From Enterococcus rivorum (GTDB taxonomy: Bacteria; Bacillota; Bacilli; Lactobacillales; Enterococcaceae), in the NCBI RefSeq assembly GCF_001742285.1, contig NZ_MIEK01000032.1:1-34228 (forward strand): a stretch of DNA of 34,228 bases, in the 5' to 3' direction. Positions 18,916 to 30,090 of the stretch are shown in pieces. Both the position numbers and the translations under genes were made by a program. The first letter of the stretch is position 1, and each line of letters begins with the position of its first letter. The notes below the pieces were generated by a model. That model searched no databases. It was not told the origin of the DNA and was given only the letters and a program-made list of their open reading frames with translations.

Positions 18916-20744
18916 TCCCACCAATCCTCCTCATAAGGTTCATAAGGCAAGGAAATATAAAATGTTGATCCTTGACCCTCCTCACTTTCTACCCAGATTA
19001 AGCCATTATGCGCCTTGACAACTTCCTTAGAGATAGCTAAACCGAGACCAGTCCCACCTTGCGCTCTCGCTCTTGCTTTATCTACACGGTAGAAACGTTC
19101 AAATACTTTACTGATATCTTTCTTGGGAATACCTAATCCTTGATCTGAGATGCTAAAAACTACATTGTTATGTGTTTCTAATAGTCGGCAAGTAATTTCT
19201 CCACCGTCAGGAGAATATTTCACGGCATTGTTTAAAATATTATCCAACACCTGAATAATTTTATCCGTATCTACTTCTACCCATAGATCCCTTTTAGTAA
19301 ATTCTCTACGAATAATGTAATTTTTTTGCGTGCTAACTAGCATCATATCAAAACGATCCAGCACAAAGTTAATTAACTCATTAAAATTGACATATTCTAA
19401 TTGAAGATGCGCATTTCCTGAATCCATTCTAGATAAATTCAGCAAGTCATTAATCATTCGGATCATTCGGTCAGTTTCCTCTAGTGTCACATTTAAAAAA
19501 TTAGGCGCAATGTCAGGGTTTTCCCAAGCTCCCTCACTTAATGCTTCAATATAACTACGCATGCTAGTTAATGGTGTTCTTAACTCATGAGAAACGTTAG
19601 AAACAAATTCACGACGCTCTCGCTCATTTTTTTCTTGTTCTGTGACATCATGGAGAACACAAACCAACCCTGTAATAAAACCAGATTCTCGTCGAATCAT
19701 TGTAAAGTCGATACGAATAATCATTTGATCTTCTTCTTTTTCTGACAGAGAGCGGTCAATAATCATTTCATTTGGCTCTTCCAATAACTTTCTGAGAGTA
19801 TAATCTGCTTCAATATCTAGTAACTCCAATAAAGAAGAACCAATCACGTTTTCAGTTTTTACATTTAGCAGCGAAAGAGCCATTTCGTTGATGGTAATGA
19901 CTTTTCCTCTTCGATCTGTAGCGATAACACCATCTGTCATATGGGTTAAAACACTATCCAATCGATTACGTTCAGCTTCCATCGTTTCTTGTGCTTCTTC
20001 GATTCGTTCAGCTAACTGGTTAAACGTATCAGCTAACTGTCCAAGTTCGTCTTTTCCGTAAATTTTAACTTTACCAGAATAATCTCCTCGAGCTATTCTC
20101 AGGGCTTGCTCTCTCATTTCTCCAATTGGTTGAGTGATAGAACGAGCAATCAGCAATGTCACTGCGATTGAAATAATTCCAGAGATTAATGAAGCAGTCA
20201 GAAAAATACTTGCTGTATTCGTTAACTCATCATATTTTCTTTCAATATTACTTTTAACATAAAGAACCCCGATGACTGTATCGCCAGTCGGGGATTGAAT
20301 AGGCTGGACATTGATATAAACTCTTTTATCGTTGTCTAAAGCAGGGTATTTTTTTATGTTAAAATCATTTAAATCACGATAATCGTTCTTTTTTCCTATG
20401 ACACCTTGTTGGTTCAAATCACTTGTGGCACGTACAATTCCTTTATCATCAACGACACGGGCTTCGATAATTTCAGACGTTTGAAAATCAGCCAAGGCTT
20501 TTTTCAAATTTGCATCTACCTCAGCTCTCTCTTCTTCTGTTTTACCACCCATATAGTTGCTGAGGCTACTAGCCAACTGCAAGACTTGTGTATCCATATT
20601 CTTTTTGAATTCGTTAACCGTTGTTGTTTCAAGTTCACGAATAAAATAACCACCAATAATTTGAATCGTAATCAATAGTAACAAAATGAACGATAGAGCA
20701 ATTTTAAAGTTTACAGATTGAAAAAAGTGAACTTTTTTCTTCAT
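18912..20744 (-). CDS. walK: Cell-wall sensor histidine kinase WalK/VicK
   Basis: A 610-residue membrane kinase. Order: TM1 about 14-35, an extracellular Cache-like domain (36-175), TM2 about 178-200, HAMP (200-252), PAS (260-370), HisKA with phospho-acceptor His386 in SHELRTPL, and the ATPase domain with NNAVKYSP and GGTGLGLAISK. HMTD (His268, Asp271) and VLHD (His365, Asp366) in PAS lie where S. aureus WalK holds a regulatory zinc, though exact equivalence was not aligned. It controls WalR and so autolysins and wall turnover. AGGAG sits nine bases before the ATG, inside the end of walR. Confidence 0.97.
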   Translation of the reverse strand: MKKKVHFFQSVNFKIALSFILLLLITIQIIGGYFIRELETTTVNEFKKNMDTQVLQLASSLSNYMGGKTEEERAEVDANLKKALADFQTSEIIEARVVDDKGIVRATSDLNQQGVIGKKNDYRDLNDFNIKKYPALDNDKRVYINVQPIQSPTGDTVIGVLYVKSNIERKYDELTNTASIFLTASLISGIISIAVTLLIARSITQPIGEMREQALRIARGDYSGKVKIYGKDELGQLADTFNQLAERIEEAQETMEAERNRLDSVLTHMTDGVIATDRRGKVITINEMALSLLNVKTENVIGSSLLELLDIEADYTLRKLLEEPNEMIIDRSLSEKEEDQMIIRIDFTMIRRESGFITGLVCVLHDVTEQEKNERERREFVSNVSHELRTPLTSMRSYIEALSEGAWENPDIAPNFLNVTLEETDRMIRMINDLLNLSRMDSGNAHLQLEYVNFNELINFVLDRFDMMLVSTQKNYIIRREFTKRDLWVEVDTDKIIQVLDNILNNAVKYSPDGGEITCRLLETHNNVVFSISDQGLGIPKKDISKVFERFYRVDKARARAQGGTGLGLAISKEVVKAHNGLIWVESEEGQGSTFYISLPYEPYEEDWWE

Positions 20745-20750
20745 AAATCA

Positions 20751-21455
20751 CTACTCCTGTTCAGGGTTTCTAAGATAATAACCAACACCTCTACGAGTGA
20801 CCAAATAAGTTGGATGACTCGGACTATCTTCAATTTTTTCCCTCAAACGGCGAACCGTCACATCGACTGTTCGAACATCACCAAAATAGTCATAGCCCCA
20901 AACCGTCTGTAACAAATGTTCACGCGTCATTACTTGACCTAGATGTTTCGCTAAATAAAAGAGTAATTCAAACTCTCGATGCGTCAACTCAATCTTCTCA
21001 CTACGTTTTGATACCATGTAAGCATCTGGATGAATTGTTAAATCACCAATTGTTAATTCAGATTGCGTTGTAACATCAGACTCTTTTCCACTGCTCGCTC
21101 CTCGTCTAAGATTGGCTTTCACTCTAGCAACCAATTCACGATTTGAAAAAGGTTTTGTCACGTAGTCATCGGCGCCCAATTCTAAGCCTAAAACCTTATC
21201 AATTTCAGAGTCTTTGGCAGTAACCATTATTATTGGCATATCATATGTTTTGCGGACTTCTCTAGCTACTTCCAGACCATCCATTTTAGGCAGCATTAAA
21301 TCTAATAAAATTAAATCTGGTTCTACTTCCTTTACTTTCTCAATAGCTTCTTCCCCATCGTAGGCAGTAAAAACTTCATATCCTTCTTTGGCCAAATTGT
21401 ATTTTACAATTTCTGAAATCGGCTTTTCATCATCTACTACTAAAATTTTCTTCAT
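20751..21455 (-). CDS. walR: Cell-wall response regulator WalR/VicR
   Basis: A 234-residue OmpR/PhoB-type regulator. [17 protein letters not shown] has the acidic pocket, Asp52 in [13 protein letters not shown] is the phosphorylation site, and [10 protein letters not shown] holds the conserved lysine. The C-terminal winged helix includes [23 protein letters not shown] and [17 protein letters not shown]. The ATG at 21455 follows AGAGGTG; the open frame runs 15 codons further back but gives an unrelated N-terminus. WalRK is normally essential in low-GC Gram-positives. It heads the operon walR-K-H-I-J and is divergent from an LD-carboxypeptidase, a wall-turnover enzyme. Confidence 0.97.
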   Translation of the reverse strand: MKKILVVDDEKPISEIVKYNLAKEGYEVFTAYDGEEAIEKVKEVEPDLILLDLMLPKMDGLEVAREVRKTYDMPIIMVTAKDSEIDKVLGLELGADDYVTKPFSNRELVARVKANLRRGASSGKESDVTTQSELTIGDLTIHPDAYMVSKRSEKIELTHREFELLFYLAKHLGQVMTREHLLQTVWGYDYFGDVRTVDVTVRRLREKIEDSPSHPTYLVTRRGVGYYLRNPEQE

Positions 21456-21508
21456 AAAGAGACACCTCTTCTTATACAAATTCTGTTTCTTACTTACCAT
21501 TCTCTAAC

Positions 21509-21514
21509 ATTATA
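21509..21514 (-). promoter_or_regulatory. -10 element upstream of walR
   Basis: A perfect TATAAT on the minus strand, 54 bases before the walR start. No good -35 is seen at 16-18 bases, so the start of transcription is tentative. Confidence 0.45.
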
Positions 21515-21575
21515 CCTTATTTTGTCCACTGTTTCATCTTTCATAGAAAAACAGATTAAACTTTGGAAAATCTGC

Positions 21576-21605
21576 TTGCTAAAAGAATCACTATCTGGAT
21601 ATAAT
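21576..21605 (+). promoter_or_regulatory. Promoter of the S66 peptidase gene
   Basis: TTGCTA (21576-21581) and a perfect TATAAT (21600-21605), 18 bases apart, 36 bases before the start codon. Confidence 0.7.
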
Positions 21606-21641
21606 TAGTATATACCATTTTTTGAAAGGAAGTGACCACAT

Positions 21642-22601
21642 ATGAAAGCTCCTCGTTTAAAAGCTGGCGATGAAATCCGAATTGTTGCCCCTTCTAGCAG
21701 CTTCTCTATTTTATCAGATAAGAGTGTGCGAGATGCGACTAAAAGATTAACCAACTTGGGTTTTAAAATAACTTTCGCTAGTCATCTTACAGAAAGAGAT
21801 GCGCTAGATTCCTCCAGTATCATGAGTCGAGTAAAAGATATTCATGAAGCTTTTTCAGATAAAAATGTTAAAGGAATTCTCTCTGCTATTGGTGGATTTA
21901 ATTGCAATGAACTACTTCCTTATTTAGATTTTTCATTAATCAAAGCAAATCCTAAAATTTTTTGTGGCTACAGTGATATTACTGCATTATGCAATGCTAT
22001 TACTTGTAAAACAGGAATGATAACTTATGTTGGGCCTCATTTTTCAAGCTTTCAAATGGATGAATTACAGGAATACCAAACTAGTTCGTTTTTGAACGTT
22101 GTCAGTCAAGATGAATCAATTACGATTAGTCCTTCTAGTTTTTGGAGTCAAGATGCCTGGTATTTACCAAATCCCAAGAGACAACTTTTCCCTAACGATT
22201 GGAAAATCTATAATGACTCCGATATTGTTTCTGGCTATTGCTATGGAGGCAATTTAGGAACTTTCCAATTACTTTTTGGTACGGGTTTTCTCCCTTCTCT
22301 TGAAGATTCAATTCTATTTTTAGAAAATACTGAAGAAGAAAACTATCAAGATTTTGCTCGCGCCCTTTCTTCATTGATGCAAGTAGCTAAACATCCTAAA
22401 GCATTGCTAATTGGCCGTTTTCCAAAAGAGTCCAAAATGACTGAAAAAAAATTACTAACTGTCTTAAATAAATATCCCTTATTGAAAGAGATTCCTGTTA
22501 TGTATGATATGGATTTTGGTCATACTCAACCTCTTTTTACAATCCCAATTGGAGATTTAGTTACCGTAGACACCTCTGAAAAAACGTTGACTTTTAAATA
22601 A
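21642..22601 (+). CDS. S66 family peptidase (LD-carboxypeptidase / MccF-like)
   Basis: A 319-residue cytosolic serine peptidase. LKAGDEIRIVAPSS opens it; the nucleophile Ser111 is in the elbow GYSDIT, with Glu228 in LFLENTEE and His294 in DFGHTQP completing the S66 Ser-Glu-His triad. The family contains L,D-carboxypeptidases that trim muropeptides and MccF-type enzymes that inactivate microcin C-like peptide-nucleotides. The Q-D-A-W and LFLENTEEE regions look closer to MccF-type members to my eye, but this is not decisive. GAAAGGAAG precedes the ATG. It is divergent from the wall-stress regulator operon, which favours a peptidoglycan role. Confidence 0.88.
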   Translation: MKAPRLKAGDEIRIVAPSSSFSILSDKSVRDATKRLTNLGFKITFASHLTERDALDSSSIMSRVKDIHEAFSDKNVKGILSAIGGFNCNELLPYLDFSLIKANPKIFCGYSDITALCNAITCKTGMITYVGPHFSSFQMDELQEYQTSSFLNVVSQDESITISPSSFWSQDAWYLPNPKRQLFPNDWKIYNDSDIVSGYCYGGNLGTFQLLFGTGFLPSLEDSILFLENTEEENYQDFARALSSLMQVAKHPKALLIGRFPKESKMTEKKLLTVLNKYPLLKEIPVMYDMDFGHTQPLFTIPIGDLVTVDTSEKTLTFK

Positions 22602-22869
22602 CAAAAAGAGAGGTTTAGACAGAATCTCTAGCCTTGAGAAACAAGCTGAAATTCTCGAAAACTGCTTCTAAGATTTCCCTAGATTTCAGTGCAATTCCGA
22701 TTTTTTTTACGAACTTTGTGCGTAGCATTTGGGTAATAATAGGAAGTAAAGTGGCTTTTGCCACTTTATATTGTGGAGTGGTTACTCTGCAAGCAGCTGT
22801 AGTGATTTACAACGTTGGGATCGCAACAAAGTGTAGCGGTTACTTTTTTCTAATCGTTTGTTTAGATTT
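22602..22869 (+). other. Gene-poor stretch with several inverted repeats, ahead of a strong terminator
   Basis: About 270 bases between the peptidase stop and a plus-strand terminator hold no convincing gene. Visible structure: CTGAAAT near 22649 with ATTTCAG near 22684; AAAGTGGC-TTTT-GCCACTTT at about 22748-22767; the palindrome CAACGTTG near 22809; and three related words AGTGGTTAC, AGTGATTTAC and AGCGGTTAC between 22775 and 22845. It could be a long 3' UTR, a small RNA or a dispersed repeat. Confidence 0.45.
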
Positions 22870-22920
22870 AGAGAGCGATACAAAACTGATTTTAGTTTTG
22901 CATCGCTCTCTTTCTTTTTT
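22870..22920 (+). terminator. Strong plus-strand terminator
   Basis: AGAGAGCGAT-A-CAAAACT pairs with AGTTTTG-C-ATCGCTCTCT across a short loop, then TTTCTTTTTT. It lies next to the convergent aquaporin stop and may serve both strands. Confidence 0.9.
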
Positions 22921-22921
22921 A

Positions 22922-23590
22922 TTATTGTTCTTCAGTATTTAGTAAATACTTGCTTACTAAAGCTGCAAGTAGACCACCAATAATTGGTGCCACGATAAAT
23001 ACCCATACTTCTGAAAGAGCTGTTCCTCCAGCTAATACTGCTGGTGCCAAACTCCTTGCTGGGTTAACTGAAGTCCCTGTTAAAGGAATGCCAACTAAAT
23101 GAACCATTGTTAAGGTCAAACCAATAACTACACCTGCTAAACGAGCATTGCCTTTTTTAGCGCTTGTTACAGTCATAATGACTAGTACAAAAATAAAAGT
23201 TAAAATAATTTCTACAAGCAAAGCTCCCATTGCGCCAAGTTCACCAAAGCCATTTTGTCCCAGATTTGCGGTATCAAGACTTGCAGTTTTCAAAATTGCC
23301 AATAAAGAAAATGAAGCAAGAAAGCCACCAACGATTTGACCGACAACATAATAGACTAATTCCATTGTTGAAATTCTTTTATTCAGCCACATGCCAACTG
23401 AAACCGCTGGATTCAAATGAGCACCTGAAACCGTACCGATACTGTAGGCTGCTGCAACAATTGATAACCCAAATGCTAAGGCAATCCCAGTTGTCCCAAT
23501 CCCTTCCATTCCATTTCCTAATACCGCAGTAGCTGTCCCGAAGAACACAAGCATAAAAGTTCCTAGACATTCAGCAATTGCTTTTTTCAT
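22922..23590 (-). CDS. aqpZ: Aquaporin Z-like water channel (MIP family)
   Basis: A 222-residue six-helix channel with two NPA boxes, GAHLNPAVSVG (60-62) and TSVNPARSLAPAV (176-178). His164, Thr173 and Arg179 form an AqpZ-type selectivity filter (HLVGIPLTGTSVNPAR), as in water channels rather than GlpF glycerol facilitators, which lack the histidine and have a wider pore. Length and the N-terminal AECLGTFMLVFFG fit AqpZ. The ribosome site is weak (AAGTGATGG). It stands alone. A perfect inverted repeat lies just upstream and may be an operator. Confidence 0.9.
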   Translation of the reverse strand: MKKAIAECLGTFMLVFFGTATAVLGNGMEGIGTTGIALAFGLSIVAAAYSIGTVSGAHLNPAVSVGMWLNKRISTMELVYYVVGQIVGGFLASFSLLAILKTASLDTANLGQNGFGELGAMGALLVEIILTFIFVLVIMTVTSAKKGNARLAGVVIGLTLTMVHLVGIPLTGTSVNPARSLAPAVLAGGTALSEVWVFIVAPIIGGLLAALVSKYLLNTEEQ

Positions 23591-23612
23591 ATTTTTTCCA
23601 TCACTTTCTTAA

Positions 23613-23640
23613 ATCGATAAAAGTTTAACACATTATCGAT
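23613..23640. promoter_or_regulatory. Perfect inverted repeat upstream of the aquaporin gene
   Basis: ATCGATAA (23613-23620) and TTATCGAT (23633-23640) are exact inverses separated by 12 bases, centred about 36 bases before the start codon. The location suits a repressor operator or a 5' leader hairpin. No regulator is recognised for it. Confidence 0.5.
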
Positions 23641-23756
23641 ATTTAAAAAAATAATTGTACTTGTCTATTTGAGAAAAAATATCCTTTCATCACGGCTATT
23701 TTCATTTTCTTTCAGTTTATTCTAATCAAACGAATGAATACCAGGTTTTCCTCAAA

Positions 23757-23806
23757 AAAAGCAGTTAAAACAAGCCCATAATTCGGTCTTTGCTCTAACT
23801 GCTTTT
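23757..23806 (-). terminator. Terminator of the DUF1836-degV operon
   Basis: AAAAGCAGTTA (23757-23767) pairs with TAACTGCTTTT (23796-23806); the minus read ends in a run of seven T. It lies 20 bases past the degV stop. Confidence 0.85.
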
Positions 23807-23826
23807 GTATTTATTTAACTGTCACT

Positions 23827-24684
23827 CTAATCTAGCAACTGAATCCCAAAACCTAACAAACCTGGTCCAGTATGAACAACTAAGGCGGGACTAATTGTTC
23901 CAAAATATATATTTTCTGCATTAGGGAATTCTTCTTTTAATTTTAGAAGAAAGGCTTCTGCTTCTTCTTTCGCTTGCCCATGTGCAACTGCCAAATTAAT
24001 CTTTTGGTGGTTTCCTACGAATTGTTTAATTAATTCAAAAGTCTTTTCTAAACTCTTTTTACGTCCTCTTGCTTTCGCAACTGTATAATAAACACCTTCT
24101 CCGTTGCAAGAGATGATTGGGTTTAATTTCAAGGCATTCCCTAAAATAGACGCTACTAAACCGATTCTACCACCCTTTTGTAAGTATTCCAAAGTCGCTA
24201 CATTAAAGAATATTTTTGTTTTTGGCACTCTTTCGAGTAAAGTTGTCTTAATTTCTTCCCATCCCATATCAGCTTCAATCATTTTTGCTGCATCTATTGC
24301 TTGTAGTCCGCTGACAATTCCAATGTTTTTAGTATCTAAAACATAGGTTTCTAGACCTTCAAATTGTTCTCCAATCAAACGAATTACATTGTAAGTACCG
24401 CTTAATCCGCTTGAAATCGTAACTGCTAAGACTTTTTCATAGCCATCTTTTTTGATTTTTTCAAAAATTTTCGTAATCGTCTCTCCATCTGGCAAAGAAG
24501 TACTTGGGATTTCTTGTGGTAATCTTTCATAAACTTCTTCAGGCGTAATATCTACTTTGTCAGTATAAATATGGTCTTTATAAATGATTTGTAATGGAAT
24601 CATGTAAATACCATATTTTTCAATTATTTCTTGTGGAACATCCGTTCCAGAATCAACTAGCAAAGCAATTTTTTCTTTATTCAT
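23827..24684 (-). CDS. DegV family fatty-acid-binding protein (FakB-like)
   Basis: A 285-residue DegV protein: IALLVDSGTDVPQEI at the N-terminus, PTSLPDGETITKIF-like region (here IPSTSLPDGETITKIF), the fatty-acid carboxylate loop TISSGLSGTYN, and the closing VHTGPGLLGFGIQ. In Gram-positives these proteins present fatty acids to the kinase FakA so that exogenous fatty acid enters phospholipid. The ATG at 24684 is chosen because GGGAG lies nine bases upstream and MNKEKIALLVDSG is the usual opening. It overlaps the DUF1836 gene by eight bases. Several DegV paralogues are normal per genome; which fatty acid it prefers cannot be read. Confidence 0.92.
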   Translation of the reverse strand: MNKEKIALLVDSGTDVPQEIIEKYGIYMIPLQIIYKDHIYTDKVDITPEEVYERLPQEIPSTSLPDGETITKIFEKIKKDGYEKVLAVTISSGLSGTYNVIRLIGEQFEGLETYVLDTKNIGIVSGLQAIDAAKMIEADMGWEEIKTTLLERVPKTKIFFNVATLEYLQKGGRIGLVASILGNALKLNPIISCNGEGVYYTVAKARGRKKSLEKTFELIKQFVGNHQKINLAVAHGQAKEEAEAFLLKLKEEFPNAENIYFGTISPALVVHTGPGLLGFGIQLLD

Positions 24685-25246
24685 TGTCGGGTTCTCCCTT
24701 TTCTTCCATATATTTTTGTTCAAGTTCGATTACTTTTTCACTAAACATTTTAGTTGCAAAAGATAACGTTGCTGCTTTAACCGCCATATACTTAATTTGG
24801 ATTGGCTCATCCAGAACACCAGCTGTCTCCTCACCTAATGCCTGATTAGCAACGATTTTTAGAGCAGCTTCTTGTTCTTCACAGAACAAATTATAGGCTT
24901 CTCTGATTCCTACCACAGCCCCTTGAAAAATAATTCCTTCTTTAATTTCCGAAATCGTTAAAACTTGTTTCAAAAGCGTGATTGCAATTAAAAAAGCTAA
25001 ATGCTTTTGGTTGTATCGTTTTTTCTTCGGCGCAGGAATTAAACCTAATTTTACATAATTATTGACCATTGATGACGTTAATAAGGTATGTTTTTCTTGG
25101 TCAATAATTGGAGATAAATAACGTTCTACCAACGTAATAACTTGATCCATATATAACTCAATTTCTGGCAACTCATGCCAACGAGGCAAATGGACTTCAA
25201 TCAAGTCCGATCCCCATGATTGCAAAGATGTCTTCATTTCATTCAT
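24677..25246 (-). CDS. DUF1836 domain protein, probable MerR-like DNA-binding regulator
   Basis: A 189-residue cytosolic protein. LPRWHELPEIELYMDQVITLVERYL followed by LTSSMVNNYVKLGLIPAPKKKRYNQKHLAFLIAITLLKQVLTISEI (split here into its parts) is the DUF1836 pattern: a MerR-style helix-turn-helix with VNNYVKLGLIP as the recognition part. No ligand domain is recognised in the helical C-terminus. It is co-transcribed with degV, suggesting local control of fatty-acid use, though no target site is identified. GGAGGGG lies before the ATG. Confidence 0.85.
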   Translation of the reverse strand: MNEMKTSLQSWGSDLIEVHLPRWHELPEIELYMDQVITLVERYLSPIIDQEKHTLLTSSMVNNYVKLGLIPAPKKKRYNQKHLAFLIAITLLKQVLTISEIKEGIIFQGAVVGIREAYNLFCEEQEAALKIVANQALGEETAGVLDEPIQIKYMAVKAATLSFATKMFSEKVIELEQKYMEEKGEPDNE

Positions 25247-25273
25247 GGAACCCCTCCATTTTTTTATGGTAAC

Positions 25274-25302
25274 ATCGTAACATATTTTCCATTAATATTC
25301 AA
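25274..25302 (-). promoter_or_regulatory. Promoter of the DUF1836-degV operon
   Basis: Minus-strand TTGAAT (25302-25297) and TACGAT (25279-25274), 17 bases apart, 27 bases before the start codon. The overlapping words GTTAC-GAT-GTTAC make a short direct repeat over the -10. Confidence 0.55.
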
Positions 25303-25344
25303 TCTAGTTTTAAAAACTAGTTGGTAATCATCCTTTATATAAAA

Positions 25345-25387
25345 AAACATTGATGAATTAACCAATCGTGGTCTTCCATCAATGTTT
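25345..25387 (-). terminator. Terminator of the licT-bglP-bglA operon
   Basis: AAACATTGATG (25345-25355) pairs with CATCAATGTTT (25377-25387), with a minor ACC/GGT inner stem, then seven T on the minus strand. Confidence 0.9.
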
Positions 25388-25408
25388 CGTGAATAAAATC
25401 AATAGTTC

Positions 25409-28726
<3,318 letters not shown>

Positions 28727-28730
<4 letters not shown>

Positions 28731-29572
28731 GGATTATCGTCCTTTCTTTCTGTTACTCGATTAATATGAATCATTAAATAGGTATATTCATCCTTCGAAA
28801 GATATTCATTGTATTTTCCTTTTACATAGATTTCAATTTTCTCAACAGCTTCAAATGATTCTGGATACAACTCTTTTACATGATGAAATAAAGTCATTTC
28901 ATCTCCTTCGTAAGGCTGCTTGTTTCGGAGTCTTTCAATAAAATATTGAAGATGGGTGACTAAGCGCAAATAGTTCATGCTCGTCTCATCAAATTTCACT
29001 TGAAAGTGGTATTTAATAATATTTAACATATCTCGCAGTGTTTCCATATCTTCTATTTTTTCATCTATTCTCATTCGATCTTCTTGAAGATTAACAAAAT
29101 GTAAGGCAAGTGAAACCGCCTCGTCTTCGGGAAATTCGATGCCAAAAGAGTCCTGTATCATTCTCAGTGCATGCAAACCAATCTCAAAATAAACAGGATA
29201 AAATTTTTTGACTTCCCAAGCTAACGGACTACGAATAAATTGTCCTTTTTCGGCTCTTTTCAAAGCAAAAGAAATATGGTCAAGTAACGTCAGATATAGA
29301 TAATCATTTGCTTTTTTGCCAATCGCTTCTTCTCCATGCGCCACTAAATGGTTAACTAATGAAATAGTCTTTTCATCTGAATTAGAAAGCATGTAACTAA
29401 AATGCTCCAGCCGGTCTTTTGAATCTAATACATATATTTTTTCTATTTCGGAATCATCTATTGGTTGGCCAACCTTTTTCTTAAAAGAAATTCCTGTGGA
29501 ATAAACGATTGATTCATGACCTCCACGATCCACAATGGCAACATTGTTATTTAATATTTGACGAACTTTCAT
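28727..29572 (-). CDS. licT: BglG/LicT family transcriptional antiterminator
   Basis: A 281-residue RNA-binding regulator: CAT RNA-binding domain (1-56), PRD1 and PRD2. All four regulatory histidines are present, at 99 and 158 in PRD1 and 207 and 269 in PRD2, within one residue of those in B. subtilis LicT. Without substrate, BglP phosphorylates PRD1 and blocks the protein; HPr phosphorylates PRD2 and activates it. AAAGGAG precedes the ATG. A RAT-type RNA target and terminator stand in its own leader, so it controls its own transcript along with bglP and bglA. Confidence 0.96.
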
Positions 29573-29591
29573 CTCTTTTGCTCCTTTCTAG

Positions 29592-29656
29592 AAAAAAAAA
29601 CTCAGACTAGTATCGAATAAACCAAAAAATGGTCTATAAGATCCCTAATCTGAGTT
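29592..29656 (-). terminator. Leader terminator of the bgl operon
   Basis: AACTCAGA pairs with TCTGAGTT (29599-29606 with 29649-29656), with an inner ACC/GGT arm, then nine or so T on the minus strand. It lies between the promoter and licT, the attenuator expected for LicT control. Confidence 0.88.
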
Positions 29657-29681
29657 CTGCCTGATTGATTACAGTAACATA
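29653..29681 (-). promoter_or_regulatory. Ribonucleic antiterminator (RAT) for LicT
   Basis: Minus-strand TGTTACTG (from 29680) and CAGGCAGAACT (to 29653) match the conserved two halves of BglG/LicT targets (TTGTTACTG ... CAGGCAAAACC). The 3' end overlaps the left arm of the leader terminator, so the two structures exclude each other. Confidence 0.85.
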
Positions 29682-29686
29682 ACTCT

Positions 29687-29712
29687 CGAAATAACTACGA
29701 CGTTATTTCTCG
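29687..29712 (-). repeat. Hairpin ahead of the RAT in the bgl leader
   Basis: GAAATAAC pairs with GTTATTTC across a 6-base loop. In the plus direction it is followed by CTCGCTTTTTTTT, so it may instead or also stop plus-strand transcription coming from the IS66 relic. Confidence 0.55.
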
Positions 29713-29737
29713 CTTTTTTTTCTTCCTTACGAAAAGT

Positions 29738-29766
29738 ATTATAACTGAACTTCTATACATAGTCAA
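29738..29766 (-). promoter_or_regulatory. Promoter of the licT-bglP-bglA operon
   Basis: Minus-strand TTGACT (29766-29761) and a perfect TATAAT (29743-29738), 17 bases apart. The predicted leader to licT is about 160 bases and carries the RAT and terminator. Confidence 0.88.
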
Positions 29767-29774
29767 CGCTTCCA
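29761..29774 (-). promoter_or_regulatory. Candidate cre site (CcpA) over the bgl -35
   Basis: TGGAAGCGTTGACT matches TGNAANCGNNNNCA at all but the last position and covers the -35 box, so CcpA with HPr-Ser-P would block polymerase in glucose. Confidence 0.7.
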
Positions 29775-29903
29775 AAAAATTTAATCAATTTTCCGAACTC
29801 GCTTTTTCTAGCTTAACGTAAGCGGGTAATAAAAGACTGCCTTTAAAATAAGACCCTCCTCCATCTATATTAAAAGTATAAATAGTGAACTAGGAAACAA
29901 TAT

Positions 29904-30090
29904 CTGCTCCACTACTAGCAGTGGTTGCCCGTGGAAAACCGTAGAACCGCTCTGAGCCCAAAGATTAGGTCTCAGAGCTTCCAAGCTTCAAACTTGGGCT
30001 AATAATTTGTTAGACAGCCCAAGTAATTCACATTGGCTTCTTGGCACGGTTACTGGTAATAACGGCTAATAGTTCCGCTATGTTTTTACA
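29904..30090 (+). repeat. EFAR-like palindromic repeat, copy 1
   Basis: About 180 bp, highly similar to the inverse of 33589-33780. Imperfect ends ACTACTAGCAGTGGTTGCC (29911-29929) and the inverse of GGTTACTGGTAATAACGGC near 30049-30067 form an outer stem; inside, GCTCTGAG/CTCAGAGC (29949-29978) and ACTTGGGCT/AGCCCAAGT (29992-30023) form further stems. No coding capacity. It lies within the IS66 relic, next to the tnpC fragment. Confidence 0.85.

Noticed and set aside
21456-21500. Longer N-terminus for WalR
   Set aside because: The 15 extra residues are unrelated to response regulators, and AGAGGTG directly precedes the ATG at 21455.
22634-22942. A 102-codon plus-strand open frame with TTG start
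   Set aside because: No ribosome site, runs through the terminator into the convergent aquaporin gene, and no recognisable protein pattern; the region is better explained by RNA or repeat structure.
29904-30090. CRISPR-like or tRNA-like array in the glyQS flanks
   Set aside because: There is one palindromic unit per side, with no spaced direct repeats and no cloverleaf; the copies are inverted relative to each other.
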